From Peribacillus muralis (GTDB lineage Bacteria; Bacillota; Bacilli; Bacillales; DSM-1321), in assembly GCF_001645685.2 (NCBI RefSeq), contig NZ_CP017080.1, positions 1,354,001 to 1,418,000 of the forward strand: DNA of 64,000 nucleotides, given 5' to 3'. The translations under genes were made by a program, and so were the position numbers. Below, one piece after another: positions 42,476-51,527 of this stretch. Numbering within the stretch: position 1 is the stretch's first letter; each line of letters begins with the position of its first letter. The notes beneath the pieces were generated by a model. That model was not told the origin of the DNA and did no database searches. It saw only the letters and a list, made by a program, of their open reading frames with translations.

Positions 42476-45093
42476 TAATCAATCGAGTCCGTTATTTAAA
42501 AGGACCCAATTATTTTGCATATACACCGACGATCTGCATTGAATTGGATTTAGAGGAACTGGAAGAGAAACCTTCCGATACCATTTCAGGATTCAATGAA
42601 AAACTGTTGAATGCGCTCCCGAACCTAGGGAACCATACATGCTCCAAAGGCTATCGGGGAGGTTTCGCCGAGAGGCTGCGACAAGGTACATGGATGGCGC
42701 ATATTTTGGAGCATATGGCGATAGAGCTTCAGAATATGGCAGGAATAGATGTCATTCGCGGAAAAACGGTCATGATGGAAAAGAAGGGACACTATCAAGT
42801 TACCTTTGAATATCAAGAGCCGGAAGCGGGTCTTCAAGCCTTTTTGGCAGCAAAGGAAATCGCGGAAGCCATCCTGAAAGGTGAAAAAGAGGTACATGTT
42901 CAATCATATGTTAAAAAAATAGAAGATTTATACTATAAAAATAAATTGGGACCAAGTACAGAAGCGATATTCATGGCTGCACAGAAAAAAAACATTCCTG
43001 TCGAACGAATTGGCGAGGATAGTTTACTTCGTTTAGGAACAGGTTCAAGGCAGAAGTATGTCCAGGCGACCATTTCAAGTCAAACTTCCAGTATCGCCGT
43101 CGAGAATGCGTGTGATAAATCGTTGACCAAATCGATTTTAAAAGGGTGTGGCCTTCCTGTTCCCGAAGGGGCGATAGCCCACTCCATCGAGGAAATTTTC
43201 GACGCGGCGGACAGGCTTGGTTTTCCGCTCGTTATCAAACCTTATAACGGCAGGCAGGGACAGGGGGTCATTACCCATATCAAGAATAAGGATGAACTTT
43301 TCAATGTCATCAATTGTTTGGAAGCGTACGTCGAGAAGTTCATTGTCGAACGGCATATAGAAGGACATGATTACCGTTTGCTTATCGTGAATGGGGAGCT
43401 CTTAGCCACAAGTTTGAGGCTTCCGCCCTATGTGATTGGAAACGGTAAAGAAACGATACGCAGATTGATAGAAAAGGAAAATCGTAATTCTTTGCGGGGC
43501 AATGGTCATGAAAAACCAATGTCTAAAATCCCGCTTACACATACCGTGACATGCTACTTGGAAAAAACGAACCGGACACTCGGCTCAATCCCTAAACAAG
43601 GAGAGCTGGTCCAAGTTGCCGGTAACGCGAATCTATCGACTGGAGGCAAAGCTATCGATGTAACGGAGCAGGTCCATCCAACCATAAAGAAAATGGCGGT
43701 TGCAGCTGCAAAAGCGATTGGATTGGATATTGCCGGAATCGATTTTATTTGCGAGGATATATCAATGCCGCTTGATCATTCACGGACAGCGATCATTGAA
43801 GTGAACGCTGCTCCGGGAATCCGGATGCATCATTACCCGAGTGAAGGGAAAAAAAGGGATGTAGGCAAAGCCATTATCGATTATTTGTTTCCGTCCCGGG
43901 AAGATGCTGCCATACCGATCATTGCAGTGACCGGAACGAATGGAAAAACGACGACGACCCGAATGATTCATTATTTCCTTTCAAACGATAAAACCATGGT
44001 TGGAATGACGAATTCCGATGGCGTCTATATAGGTGAAGAGATAGTGGATCAAGGCGATTGCAGCGGACCGATCAGTGCTGGAATGGTATTGGCCCATCCA
44101 GAAGTAGATGTTGCGGTTTTGGAGACGGCACGTGGAGGAATATTGCGTGAAGGCCTTGCTTTTCGCCAATGTAATGTGGGTATCATTACAAATGTGAGTG
44201 AGGATCATCTCGGCTGTGATGGAATGGATACGATGGAAGATCTTGTGAAATTAAAGCGCCTCATTGCCGAAGTCGTTATGGATACGGGGTATTGTATCCT
44301 GAATGCCGATGATCCGAAGGTGGCGCAAATGGGGGCATATACTGATGGGGAAGTCATTTATACCTCGACGGATCCCAGTCAGCCACTGGTGAAGGAAGCG
44401 ATCAAGGGTGGTCAAAAGGTTTGGTTTGTTAATGAACAAGGCATGATTCTACATTCATCAGACAGTGTCACGCAACCGTTCATGGAATGCACCGAGATAC
44501 CAATCACGATCTCGGGGATGGCCCGTCATAATATTGCCAATTTGCTTCAGGCATTAGCTGCAGCCCATACACAAGGTATATCGTTGGATGAACTACGAAA
44601 GAAGGCTGTCACATTTATGCCCGATACAAATTTGTCAAAAGGACGTTTCAATTTAAAGAAATTGAATGAACGAACGATCATCATCGACTATGCCCATAAT
44701 GAGGCCGGATTGAAGGCGATATTCGAAACAGTGAGTGCCTATAACAGAAAACATCTTATCACTGTATTGGCCGGGCCGGGAGACCGTGTCGATGAGGAAC
44801 TTATAAGGCTTGCCAAGGCAGCGGCCATCCATTCCGATTTATTCATCATCAAGGAAGATGATGATTTACGGGGAAGGAAGCCATTCGAAGTAGCCGAGCT
44901 GCTTCAGGAAGCTGCCGTAGAAGCAGGGCTGCATAAGGATCGGACCAGGATTGTTCTGAATGAATTGGATGCATTCGTCAACGCTTGGGAAGCATCTCGG
45001 CCAGGGGACCTGTTACTTTTCTTCTACACCGATTTCGAATATGTAGAGAAGTTTTTTCAAAAGGTTTCCAGCAATCGCTTATCGGCACAATAA
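42472..45093 (+). CDS. cphA: Cyanophycin synthetase
   Basis: 873 residues, the usual CphA1 length. Three modules: an N-terminal domain (1-160), an ATP-grasp domain (about 220-480, with VIKPYNGRQGQGV and IIEVNAAPG) and a Mur-ligase-like domain (about 485-870, with Walker-type TGTNGKTTTT). The ATP-grasp domain adds Asp and the Mur domain adds Arg to the growing polymer. It is translationally coupled to cphB, so synthesis and breakdown genes form one operon. Bacillaceae rarely need this polymer; it would store nitrogen and carbon. Confidence 0.95.
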   Translation: MIINRVRYLKGPNYFAYTPTICIELDLEELEEKPSDTISGFNEKLLNALPNLGNHTCSKGYRGGFAERLRQGTWMAHILEHMAIELQNMAGIDVIRGKTVMMEKKGHYQVTFEYQEPEAGLQAFLAAKEIAEAILKGEKEVHVQSYVKKIEDLYYKNKLGPSTEAIFMAAQKKNIPVERIGEDSLLRLGTGSRQKYVQATISSQTSSIAVENACDKSLTKSILKGCGLPVPEGAIAHSIEEIFDAADRLGFPLVIKPYNGRQGQGVITHIKNKDELFNVINCLEAYVEKFIVERHIEGHDYRLLIVNGELLATSLRLPPYVIGNGKETIRRLIEKENRNSLRGNGHEKPMSKIPLTHTVTCYLEKTNRTLGSIPKQGELVQVAGNANLSTGGKAIDVTEQVHPTIKKMAVAAAKAIGLDIAGIDFICEDISMPLDHSRTAIIEVNAAPGIRMHHYPSEGKKRDVGKAIIDYLFPSREDAAIPIIAVTGTNGKTTTTRMIHYFLSNDKTMVGMTNSDGVYIGEEIVDQGDCSGPISAGMVLAHPEVDVAVLETARGGILREGLAFRQCNVGIITNVSEDHLGCDGMDTMEDLVKLKRLIAEVVMDTGYCILNADDPKVAQMGAYTDGEVIYTSTDPSQPLVKEAIKGGQKVWFVNEQGMILHSSDSVTQPFMECTEIPITISGMARHNIANLLQALAAAHTQGISLDELRKKAVTFMPDTNLSKGRFNLKKLNERTIIIDYAHNEAGLKAIFETVSAYNRKHLITVLAGPGDRVDEELIRLAKAAAIHSDLFIIKEDDDLRGRKPFEVAELLQEAAVEAGLHKDRTRIVLNELDAFVNAWEASRPGDLLLFFYTDFEYVEKFFQKVSSNRLSAQ

Positions 45094-45131
45094 AAGAACG
45101 TGCATTTCGCCAAGCGGAATGCACGTTCTTT
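45093..45131. terminator. Bidirectional terminator
   Basis: AAAGAACGTGCATT / AATGCACGTTCTTT between convergent cphA and yidC2. Confidence 0.92.
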
Positions 45132-45135
45132 ATAA

Positions 45136-45921
45136 TCAGCTTTTTTTGAGAATTGTCTCAGTCCCGGCGGCAGGGATGATGTGATCTTTTTTATATATGC
45201 GTTGCAGGATGATTGACTGAGCAATCATGAATAAACCACCGATTGACCAATACAATGGCAAGGCGGCAGGAGCGGAGAAAGAAATGAATAAAATCATTAC
45301 TGGCGAGAGTAGGCTCATCAGCTTCATTTGTTTCTGCTGTTCCTCGGGCATTTGTCTCATGGAAATGACCGATTGGAAATAATAAATGACTCCTGCGATA
45401 ATCGCCATGGCGATATTTGGCTGGCCTAGGCTGTACCAAAGGAAGTTATGTGTCGCAATTTCATGGGATCCTTGAATCGCATAATAAAATCCCATCAAGA
45501 TCGGCATTTGGATCAAAAGTGGCAGACAGCCCATGTTTAAGGGGTTGACTCCATGCTTTTGGTAAAGCTGCATCATTTCCTGCTGCAGTGCCTTTTGTTT
45601 AGCCGGATCTTTCGTCTCTTTAATTTTTTGTTGAATGGCTGTCATTTCAGGCTTCAGGCCATTCATCTTCGTTTTCATGCTGAGCTGTGTTTTATATTGC
45701 TTGGCAGTCAAGGGAAGCAGGACCAGACGGATGAAAAATGTCATCATGATGATGCTCAACCCATAGTTACCATTAAATAAATTTGCATTGAATTCAAGCA
45801 TTTTTGTCATTGGGTTGACCAAAGCTGTATGAAATGGACCGCTTGTGGCTGCGGAGCAACCTGATAAAAGGACCGTTGCCAGGATCAGTACCGATATAAG
45901 TAATACGCTTTTCTTTTTCAA
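45136..45921 (-). CDS. yidC2: Membrane protein insertase YidC2 (YqjG-like, OxaA family)
   Basis: 261 residues. A lipoprotein signal peptide (lipobox LLSGC) precedes the five-TM OxaA core: LSIIMMTFFIRLVLLPLTAKQYK, NMGCLPLLIQMPILMGFYYAI and LPLYWSIGGLF. It inserts membrane proteins. The start is TTG 45921, seven bases after GAGGAGG. That binding site can pair with the last codons of the leader ORF 30 bases upstream, so translation is expected to depend on ribosome stalling there, as for B. subtilis yqjG. Confidence 0.93.
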   Translation of the reverse strand: MKKKSVLLISVLILATVLLSGCSAATSGPFHTALVNPMTKMLEFNANLFNGNYGLSIIMMTFFIRLVLLPLTAKQYKTQLSMKTKMNGLKPEMTAIQQKIKETKDPAKQKALQQEMMQLYQKHGVNPLNMGCLPLLIQMPILMGFYYAIQGSHEIATHNFLWYSLGQPNIAMAIIAGVIYYFQSVISMRQMPEEQQKQMKLMSLLSPVMILFISFSAPAALPLYWSIGGLFMIAQSIILQRIYKKDHIIPAAGTETILKKS

Positions 45922-45928
45922 AATAATT

Positions 45929-45969
45929 CCTCCTCGATTGTTATTATTGTTTAAACAACAAGTGGGAGG
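45929..45969 (-). promoter_or_regulatory. Stem-loop sequestering the yidC2 ribosome binding site
   Basis: On the minus strand CCTCC (45969-45965, inside the leader ORF) pairs with GGAGG (45933-45929, the yidC2 Shine-Dalgarno). TTGTT (45961-45957) pairs with AACAA (45942-45938) inside. A ribosome stalled on the leader's acidic C terminus would cover the 5' arm and free the binding site. Confidence 0.75.
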
Positions 45970-46238
45970 CTTGGTTCATCGGAATCATCGGGTGAATCCT
46001 TCTGACGGATAAATGTGAAGAAGCGTTGAGCACCGCGCCAGTCAAAAGTGCTGCCTGTATTGACAGGTGATTTACTTTGATCGGAATGGACGGACGCTTG
46101 ATATTTATCATTCAAGTGTGATTGTTTTTTATTTAAGAAATAAAACGCAGCCAGTGGAAAGACAAAGGTCAACAAGTAACCTGCCCATACCGCATGACGA
46201 ACGGTTTGATAATCGAATTCTAATAATAATTCCCACAT
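45951..46238 (-). CDS. mifM: MifM-like regulatory leader peptide
   Basis: 95 residues, about the length of B. subtilis MifM. One TM helix (about 16-35, VWAGYLLTFVFPLAAFYFL) would be a YidC substrate. A polar linker, a WRGAQRFFTFIRQK segment and an acidic cluster DSPDDSDEP near the C terminus follow, the place where MifM stalls the ribosome. ATG 46238 is preceded by GAGGGA. Immediately upstream of yidC2 with an SD-sequestering hairpin between. Sequence identity to MifM itself is not something I can measure here; position and architecture carry the call. Confidence 0.75.
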   Translation of the reverse strand: MWELLLEFDYQTVRHAVWAGYLLTFVFPLAAFYFLNKKQSHLNDKYQASVHSDQSKSPVNTGSTFDWRGAQRFFTFIRQKDSPDDSDEPSLPLVV

Positions 46239-46468
46239 AGGAATCCCTCATTTTTTCTAAGATAAGAAAATGTCGTTCAGTTGACTGCTAAAGTAAATGG
46301 TCATACTGAGTTTAAATCATTAAGAACACTATATCAAATTCTAATGCAATTAGGCCAAAAAATATAGGGATATTTTCAAAAAATAAACAGGGAATATTTT
46401 CACTTGATGAATTTGATGAGAAATGCTCGTGGATATTCCAGAAGCATGTTTGTATTGGAGGAGACGAA

Positions 46469-46525
46469 TTGCACACATGGTCATACGTCTACATATGGAT
46501 AAAAGGAAGTTCAATCATGAGGTGA
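46469..46525 (+). CDS. Possible 18-codon upstream ORF
   Basis: TTG start five bases after a full GGAGGAG site; encodes MHTWSYVYIWIKGSSIMR. Its stop TGA lies inside the AGGTGA binding site of the next gene, so the two could be translationally coupled. It may be a leader peptide or chance. Confidence 0.35.
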   Translation: MHTWSYVYIWIKGSSIMR

Positions 46526-46531
46526 AGATGT

Positions 46532-47011
46532 ATGGAACCGTACGATTCAATTGATAAGAATCATAACTATTACCAATCTGGAAGCGATGTAAATCCGTAT
46601 GTACGACCACAGAAGAACGAAAATGATTTATTGGCAGCACCTTATCCAGTTGAAAATGAACAAATGGTTGAGAGGATGCCTGGTCCTCCTGGGCCGTCTG
46701 GTTCTTACCAAGGCGGAGGGCAGCAAAATCCGCCGCGGCCGCCACAAGGAGGAGGCCCGCCGCATATGGCACCGCCTTTATTCATTCCACAGCTTACTGG
46801 AGATTTGATTAAGGCTATGGATTCAGGCTCAATGAAAAGATGCTTATACCAAAATACGTATGTTTGGCTAAGAAATGGCCGCTCGTTTTGGTTTTACCCC
46901 ACTTATGTCGGCTATAATTCCGTAGCAGGATATCGATGGAGAAAAAGCCAACAAAGATGGTCCTATTATGGATCCGACGCAAGTGAAATACAGGCCTTTC
47001 GATGCTTTTAA
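46532..47011 (+). CDS. Pro/Gly-rich protein with aromatic C-terminal domain, possibly a spore-coat or surface protein
   Basis: 159 residues. Tyr/Asn-rich start, then a Pro/Gly-rich segment (about 48-85), then a compact aromatic domain, CLYQNTYVWLRNGRSFWFYP and GYRWRKSQQRWSYYG, ending in AFRCF. Two Cys bracket the domain. Proteins of this make-up occur in Bacillaceae without assigned function. ATG 46532 follows GAGGTGA. Confidence 0.7.
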   Translation: MEPYDSIDKNHNYYQSGSDVNPYVRPQKNENDLLAAPYPVENEQMVERMPGPPGPSGSYQGGGQQNPPRPPQGGGPPHMAPPLFIPQLTGDLIKAMDSGSMKRCLYQNTYVWLRNGRSFWFYPTYVGYNSVAGYRWRKSQQRWSYYGSDASEIQAFRCF

Positions 47012-47073
47012 AAAAAATGCATAAGGAATTTTGATTTCCCACAGTATTGGGAGCATTTATAATTTGAGCATGT

Positions 47074-47110
47074 CATTTCACTGCAGGTGCTTAGCTTTGC
47101 GGAGGCGGTC
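47074..47110 (+). repeat. Short dispersed repeat, copy 2
   Basis: Matches 3183-3222 over 37 bases with about five mismatches (shared ACTGCAGG, AGCTTT and CGGAGGCGGTC). The following CTTGAGCCTGCTCGGTCTCC extends the resemblance to the common Bacillales intergenic element, which copy 1 lacks. Confidence 0.6.
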
Positions 47111-47184
47111 CTTGAGCCTGCTCGGTCTCCTTGGAAACGTATTCCCGTTGAAGTATCATTGTGCAAAAGTTTCAATAATGAGAC

Positions 47185-47222
47185 AAAAAGGGTACGGAAA
47201 ACGGCCCTTCCGTACCCTTTTT
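47185..47222. terminator. Bidirectional terminator
   Basis: AAAAAGGGTACGG / CCGTACCCTTTTT around a 12-base loop. Confidence 0.9.
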
Positions 47223-47255
47223 ATTTTGTTTTATAACGGAATTCCTTCAAACATA

Positions 47256-48074
47256 TCAATCCGAGAAATAATCAGGGAAATCGGAAATGATGCCATCTAC
47301 CCTCATTTGCTCGAACATGCGCATGCGTTTTTTATTGTTGACTGTCCAAGTATATACTTTCAATCCATGCTTTTGGATACGCTGCTGAAACTTCGGATTC
47401 AGGATCGTTTGCTTCGGATTTAAAAATGATGCATACTCTGCTATTTCCTTTATTTTATCTTCAGCAATCCGTCGCTTTATTAAAACCCCCACTTGCACGT
47501 CCGGCATCAATAGATGAAATCTTTTCATGGATTCTGCATCAAACGAATGAACCATGATCGGATTAGTAATGGAGGCAGATTCGGTGAATTTCCTTAACTC
47601 TTCTGCAAGTTTTCCTTCAATGCCGGGATAAAGAGACGGATGTTTTATTTCAATCAAGAAGCCAGCTTCGGACCGGAATCCTTCCAATATTTCACTCAAT
47701 AAAGGGATGCGTTCGTTTATGAAACGGGCATGAAACCAGCTCCCGGCATCCATTTCCTTTAATTGGGCAGCTGTAAAATCACGTATGTTCCCTTTACCGC
47801 TTGTCGTTCGATCCAGCGTTGGGTCATGATGAACCACGAGTACATCATCCTTACTAAGATGAATATCCAACTCAAGTACTTCGGCTCCCAATTCAATCGC
47901 TTTTTTGTAAGAAGCGATTGTATTCTCAGGGCAATATCCAGCGGCGCCGCGATGTCCGATTTTGAGGGGGGAATGCTGGATATTGAAGTTTTTTTGGAAA
48001 GCACGCTTCGAGCCAAGCTTAAGGACGAAGAGGACAAGTACGATTAACAAGATTATCAGGAAATATTCATTCAT
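47256..48074 (-). CDS. Membrane-anchored glycerophosphodiester phosphodiesterase
   Basis: 272 residues. One N-terminal TM helix, then a GDPD TIM-barrel: KIGHRGAAGYCPENT (catalytic His and Arg), LELDIHLSKD (metal ligands), VVHHDPTLDRTT (second catalytic His) and FLIEIKHP. It hydrolyses glycerophosphodiesters or lipoteichoic-type substrates at the membrane. Start ATG 48074 follows AGGAGTG. Confidence 0.92.
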   Translation of the reverse strand: MNEYFLIILLIVLVLFVLKLGSKRAFQKNFNIQHSPLKIGHRGAAGYCPENTIASYKKAIELGAEVLELDIHLSKDDVLVVHHDPTLDRTTSGKGNIRDFTAAQLKEMDAGSWFHARFINERIPLLSEILEGFRSEAGFLIEIKHPSLYPGIEGKLAEELRKFTESASITNPIMVHSFDAESMKRFHLLMPDVQVGVLIKRRIAEDKIKEIAEYASFLNPKQTILNPKFQQRIQKHGLKVYTWTVNNKKRMRMFEQMRVDGIISDFPDYFSD

Positions 48075-48302
48075 CGTTACACTCCTTTTAGGAACAAAAA
48101 TAAACTCCTCATTATCTATACCCTAGCTAAAAGAAAAATAAAATAAGCCTTCCATTGTCAGCCTCATTTCACCATTTTACATGTCAGGTAAGGAAAAAGC
48201 ATGCAACTAGATACAATGATATCCATTGTTGGAGAAAGGAAAAGGATTTATTGACAAGTTATGGAATACATATAATTGAAGGAACAATAAGGAGGGAAGC
48301 GA

Positions 48303-49607
48303 ATGAAACAGAATTCTAAAAAGTGGAAGGGGAACCTTGGTTTATATTTTTCGGTTCCCGTTCTCTCTTGGGCACTATATGATTTTGCCAATACGATTTT
48401 TTCTTCTAATATCAATACGATTTTCTTCCCATTTTTTCTCCAAGAGCAAATAGGGGACAATGCTGTTCTTGACCAAATTGCCAGTACCTTCATTTCTTAC
48501 GCAAATGCAATGGCCAGTTTGTTTCTTGTTTTGTTTTCACCGTTGTTTGGTGTCATGATCGATCGAACCGGAAGGATGAAAAAATATATCGTCATTTTTA
48601 CACTCATTTCTGTGTTAAGTACATTTCTCATGGGGGTTTTTGGTGGAGTCTCGTTTGATGGAATGGTTCTTGGCATTCCAATTTCCTTGGCCATCGTCAT
48701 TGTTTTATTTGTAATAGCTAAGTTTTTCTATCATTCAAGTCTCGTTTTTTATGATACGATGATGAGCGGTTTGGGTACGAAAAAGCAAATGCCGCTAATA
48801 TCAGGGTTCGGCGTGGCAGTTGGCTACTTAGGAACGTTAATGGGACTGTCCATCTATCCATTCATCAGTAAAGGGAGCTCACATGAAGCATTTATGCCCA
48901 CAGCCATATTATTTCTCGTTTTTTCCCTTCCCTTGTTCTTTTTAGTGAAAGATGCGCCAATAACGCAAAAAGCGAAACAACCCTTCCTATCCGGTTATAA
49001 GGAAATCAAGGCAACATTTAAGGAGATGAGGTCCCATCGCTTGATATTCACTTTCATGATCGCCTATTTCTTTTTGAACGACGCCATCGCTACCACGATT
49101 GGCATGATGGCTGTATATGCCAAGACTGTCGTTGGGTTTTCTTCAAGCGGGTTCATTTTACTTTACTTAGTTTCTACAATATCGAGTATCGCCGGCTCGT
49201 TTCTGTTTGGATATATCACACAGTCGAAGGGACCTCGGCCTGCCGTGACATATGTGGGGGTTCTGCTCATGGTCGCTTTATTTATCGCAGTCTTCGCACA
49301 AACCGCTCTTTGGTTCTGGATTGCAGGGAGTATGTTTGGCATTTCGCTCGGTTCGATGTGGGTGACATCAAGGACGTATATCATCGAACTGACGCCTGAG
49401 GAAAAGAGAGGACAGTTTTTTGGATTATTTGCCTTTTCAGGAAAGGTGTCGTCCATAATCGGTCCTCTTTTGTATGGAACGATTACATTGGTTTTTCATG
49501 ACCTTGGGACATTGGCGAGCCGAATGGCACTTGGGTCACTGATCATCATGACGGCCATAGGACTGGGGTTTTTGTTTAAATTAAAGAAACTGGAAGAAGT
49601 TAAATGA
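48303..49607 (+). CDS. MFS transporter of the UMF1/Atg22-like family (YxiO type)
   Basis: 434 residues with twelve TM helices. WALYDFANTIFSSNINTIFFP at the N terminus and SRTYIIELTPEEKRGQFFGLFAFSGKVSS in TM10-11 are the UMF1 family hallmarks. It may export amino acids or other small molecules; the substrate is unknown. ATG 48303 follows AAGGAGGGAAGCG. The upstream intergenic region shows nothing else. Confidence 0.87.
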   Translation: MKQNSKKWKGNLGLYFSVPVLSWALYDFANTIFSSNINTIFFPFFLQEQIGDNAVLDQIASTFISYANAMASLFLVLFSPLFGVMIDRTGRMKKYIVIFTLISVLSTFLMGVFGGVSFDGMVLGIPISLAIVIVLFVIAKFFYHSSLVFYDTMMSGLGTKKQMPLISGFGVAVGYLGTLMGLSIYPFISKGSSHEAFMPTAILFLVFSLPLFFLVKDAPITQKAKQPFLSGYKEIKATFKEMRSHRLIFTFMIAYFFLNDAIATTIGMMAVYAKTVVGFSSSGFILLYLVSTISSIAGSFLFGYITQSKGPRPAVTYVGVLLMVALFIAVFAQTALWFWIAGSMFGISLGSMWVTSRTYIIELTPEEKRGQFFGLFAFSGKVSSIIGPLLYGTITLVFHDLGTLASRMALGSLIIMTAIGLGFLFKLKKLEEVK

Positions 49608-49648
49608 AAAAAGGGAATGACCCCCTTTTAAACTGGGGTCATTCCTCC
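49608..49648. terminator. Bidirectional terminator
   Basis: GGAATGACCCC / GGGGTCATTCC with A- and T-rich flanks. Confidence 0.85.
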
Positions 49649-49659
49649 GATTTCTAACT

Positions 49660-50076
49660 TTATACCAAATTAAGGGTAACATCGACATTTCCGCGGGTTG
49701 CTTTTGAATATGGACATGTCGCGTGGGCCTTTTTGACAAAGTCTTGGGCTTCTTCCTTCTTCAAATCAGGAATTGAAATATCCAGCCGGACAGCTAATTT
49801 AAAGCCTCCATCTTCCTCATCTTTACCGATCGTGACATTCGCCGTCACGGAAGTATCGACTTTTTTCTTTTCCTTTTGCAGAACAAGATTCAAGGCACTA
49901 TCAAAACAGGCAGCATAACCAGCCGCAAATAATTGTTCAGGGTTGGTTGCACTTTCACCGGAACCGCCTAGTTCCTTAGGTGACCTGACATCGAAGTCAA
50001 GAATTCCGTCCTCTGACTTAACATGTCCTTCACGTCCTCCGTGTACGGTTACTGTAGCTGTATATAATGGTTTCAA
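49660..50076 (-). CDS. ohr: Organic hydroperoxide resistance protein (Ohr/OsmC family)
   Basis: 138 residues. It reduces organic hydroperoxides with a pair of Cys: AAGYAACFDSAL and ATCPYSKATRGN. The start LYTATVTVHGGREGHV is standard for Ohr. The frame extends to TTG 50085, but that codon abuts AGGAG; TTG 50076, nine bases downstream of the site, gives the family's normal N terminus. No ohrR regulator is next to it. Confidence 0.92.
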   Translation of the reverse strand: MKPLYTATVTVHGGREGHVKSEDGILDFDVRSPKELGGSGESATNPEQLFAAGYAACFDSALNLVLQKEKKKVDTSVTANVTIGKDEEDGGFKLAVRLDISIPDLKKEEAQDFVKKAHATCPYSKATRGNVDVTLNLV

Positions 50077-50193
50077 TGAAAACAACTCCTTTTTTTATCG
50101 TTACTATCATTAGTTCCCCACTATAAGTCTTATTAAACAAAATGAGAGAGAGTTTATGAATCAAAAATGGTTTTAAATTGGAAGAATTTGTTT

Positions 50194-50224
50194 TATAATA
50201 AACTGTATTAGAATGTGTAATACA
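50194..50224 (+). promoter_or_regulatory. Promoter -10 with palindromic operator of the GntR-ABC operon
   Basis: TATAAT at 50194-50199 (the -35 TTTTAA at 50171 is weak) and a perfect inverted repeat TGTATTA-N7-TAATACA at 50204-50224 that covers the expected transcription start. It suits autorepression by the GntR regulator that follows. Confidence 0.75.
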
Positions 50225-50247
50225 CCAATAAAAGAAGGAGGCTCATG

Positions 50248-50631
50248 ATGTTTGAGTTGGATGTCCAAAGCCGGAGACCTATATATGAGCAATTGATGGA
50301 TAATTTTAAGGAACTAATGATTAATGAGGTTTTACAGGAACACAATCAGCTTCCATCGATTCGAATATTGGCACAGGAATTGGAAATCAATCCAAATACT
50401 ATTCAGAAAGCCTACAAACAGCTGGAATCTGACGGATATATATATACATTGCCTGGCAAAGGGAATTTCGTCGCCCCGCCTGAATCCATTAAAAATCCCT
50501 TGAAAGAAGAGAAAATCAGAAACGAGCTAACAAAAGTGCTTTCTGAAGCTATATATATCGGAATCGATAAACATGAAATCTATAAATTAGTAAAAGATAT
50601 CAGTCCACTGGCAAAGGAGGGAGATTCATGA
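50248..50631 (+). CDS. GntR-family transcriptional regulator (YtrA type)
   Basis: 127 residues. A winged helix (about 10-75: PIYEQLMDNFKELM, LPSIRILAQELEINPNTIQKAY) with the short YtrA-type dimerisation tail. It probably represses its own operon by binding the palindrome at 50204-50224. ATG 50248 is six bases after AAGGAGG (an ATG one codon upstream is possible). Its stop overlaps the ATPase start. Confidence 0.9.
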   Translation: MFELDVQSRRPIYEQLMDNFKELMINEVLQEHNQLPSIRILAQELEINPNTIQKAYKQLESDGYIYTLPGKGNFVAPPESIKNPLKEEKIRNELTKVLSEAIYIGIDKHEIYKLVKDISPLAKEGDS

Positions 50632-51527
50632 TTGAAATAAAACAAGTGAGTAAATTATATGAAGGGAAAGAAGCGATAAGTAACGTCACGCTGTCCATTG
50701 AAAAAGGCAGCATATTCGGTTTACTGGGCTCCAATGGGGCAGGAAAAACGACGCTTTTAAAAATGCTTTCAGGCAACCTGATTCAGGATTCGGGTGAGGT
50801 ACTGATTGACTTATCACCTGTTTTCGAAAACCGTGAAGTGAAAAACCGTTGTTTCTTCCTTCCTGATACGCCTTATTTCTTAGCTAACTATACGATCTGG
50901 CAAATGGCCGTTTTTTACAGCTGTGTATACAGTAAGTGGAACGAAGAACGCTTTTTTCAGTTACAGGAAACATTTTCGATACCCCTACAATATAAAATAC
51001 ATAAGCTTTCAAAGGGGATGCAGAGACAGGTTGCTTTTTGGCTTGCCCTCTCTACGATGCCTGAAGTTCTGATACTGGATGAACCTTTTGATGGGCTGGA
51101 TCCGGTCATGCGTAAAAATGTGAGACAGTTATTAGTTCAGGATGTAGAGGACCGGAATATGACGATTTTGATTTCCTCACACAATCTTCGGGAAATTGAA
51201 GATTTGGCCGATCATGTAGGGATCTTACATAAAGGCGAGCTTATTATCCAAAAGGATCTGGCTGATTTAAAAGCGGATGTACATAAAGTGCAGATTGCCT
51301 TTAAGCATAAAATTCCCCACGGGATTTACCGTGGAATCCAAATTCTTGATAAGCAAAGACAAGGAAGTGTGATCGTGTGCATCGTTAAAGGAAAGGAAAC
51401 GAGTATTAAAGCGCACTTTAATCAGTTTCAACCTGACATTTTCGATATGCTCCCCCTTACTTTAGAGGAGATATTCATCTATGAAATGGGGGATATAGGT
51501 TATGCCATCCAGAATAACCTGGCTTAA
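50628..51527 (+). CDS. ABC transporter ATP-binding protein (YtrB-like)
   Basis: 299 residues. Walker A GSNGAGKTT, signature KLSKGMQRQVAFWLAL (LSKGM in place of LSGGQ), Walker B VLILDEPFDGLDP and switch region ISSHNLREIE are clear. It pairs with the large permease downstream; such GntR-controlled modules respond to cell-envelope-active compounds or exported peptides in relatives. Overlaps the permease start by 26 bases. Confidence 0.9.
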   Translation: MIEIKQVSKLYEGKEAISNVTLSIEKGSIFGLLGSNGAGKTTLLKMLSGNLIQDSGEVLIDLSPVFENREVKNRCFFLPDTPYFLANYTIWQMAVFYSCVYSKWNEERFFQLQETFSIPLQYKIHKLSKGMQRQVAFWLALSTMPEVLILDEPFDGLDPVMRKNVRQLLVQDVEDRNMTILISSHNLREIEDLADHVGILHKGELIIQKDLADLKADVHKVQIAFKHKIPHGIYRGIQILDKQRQGSVIVCIVKGKETSIKAHFNQFQPDIFDMLPLTLEEIFIYEMGDIGYAIQNNLA

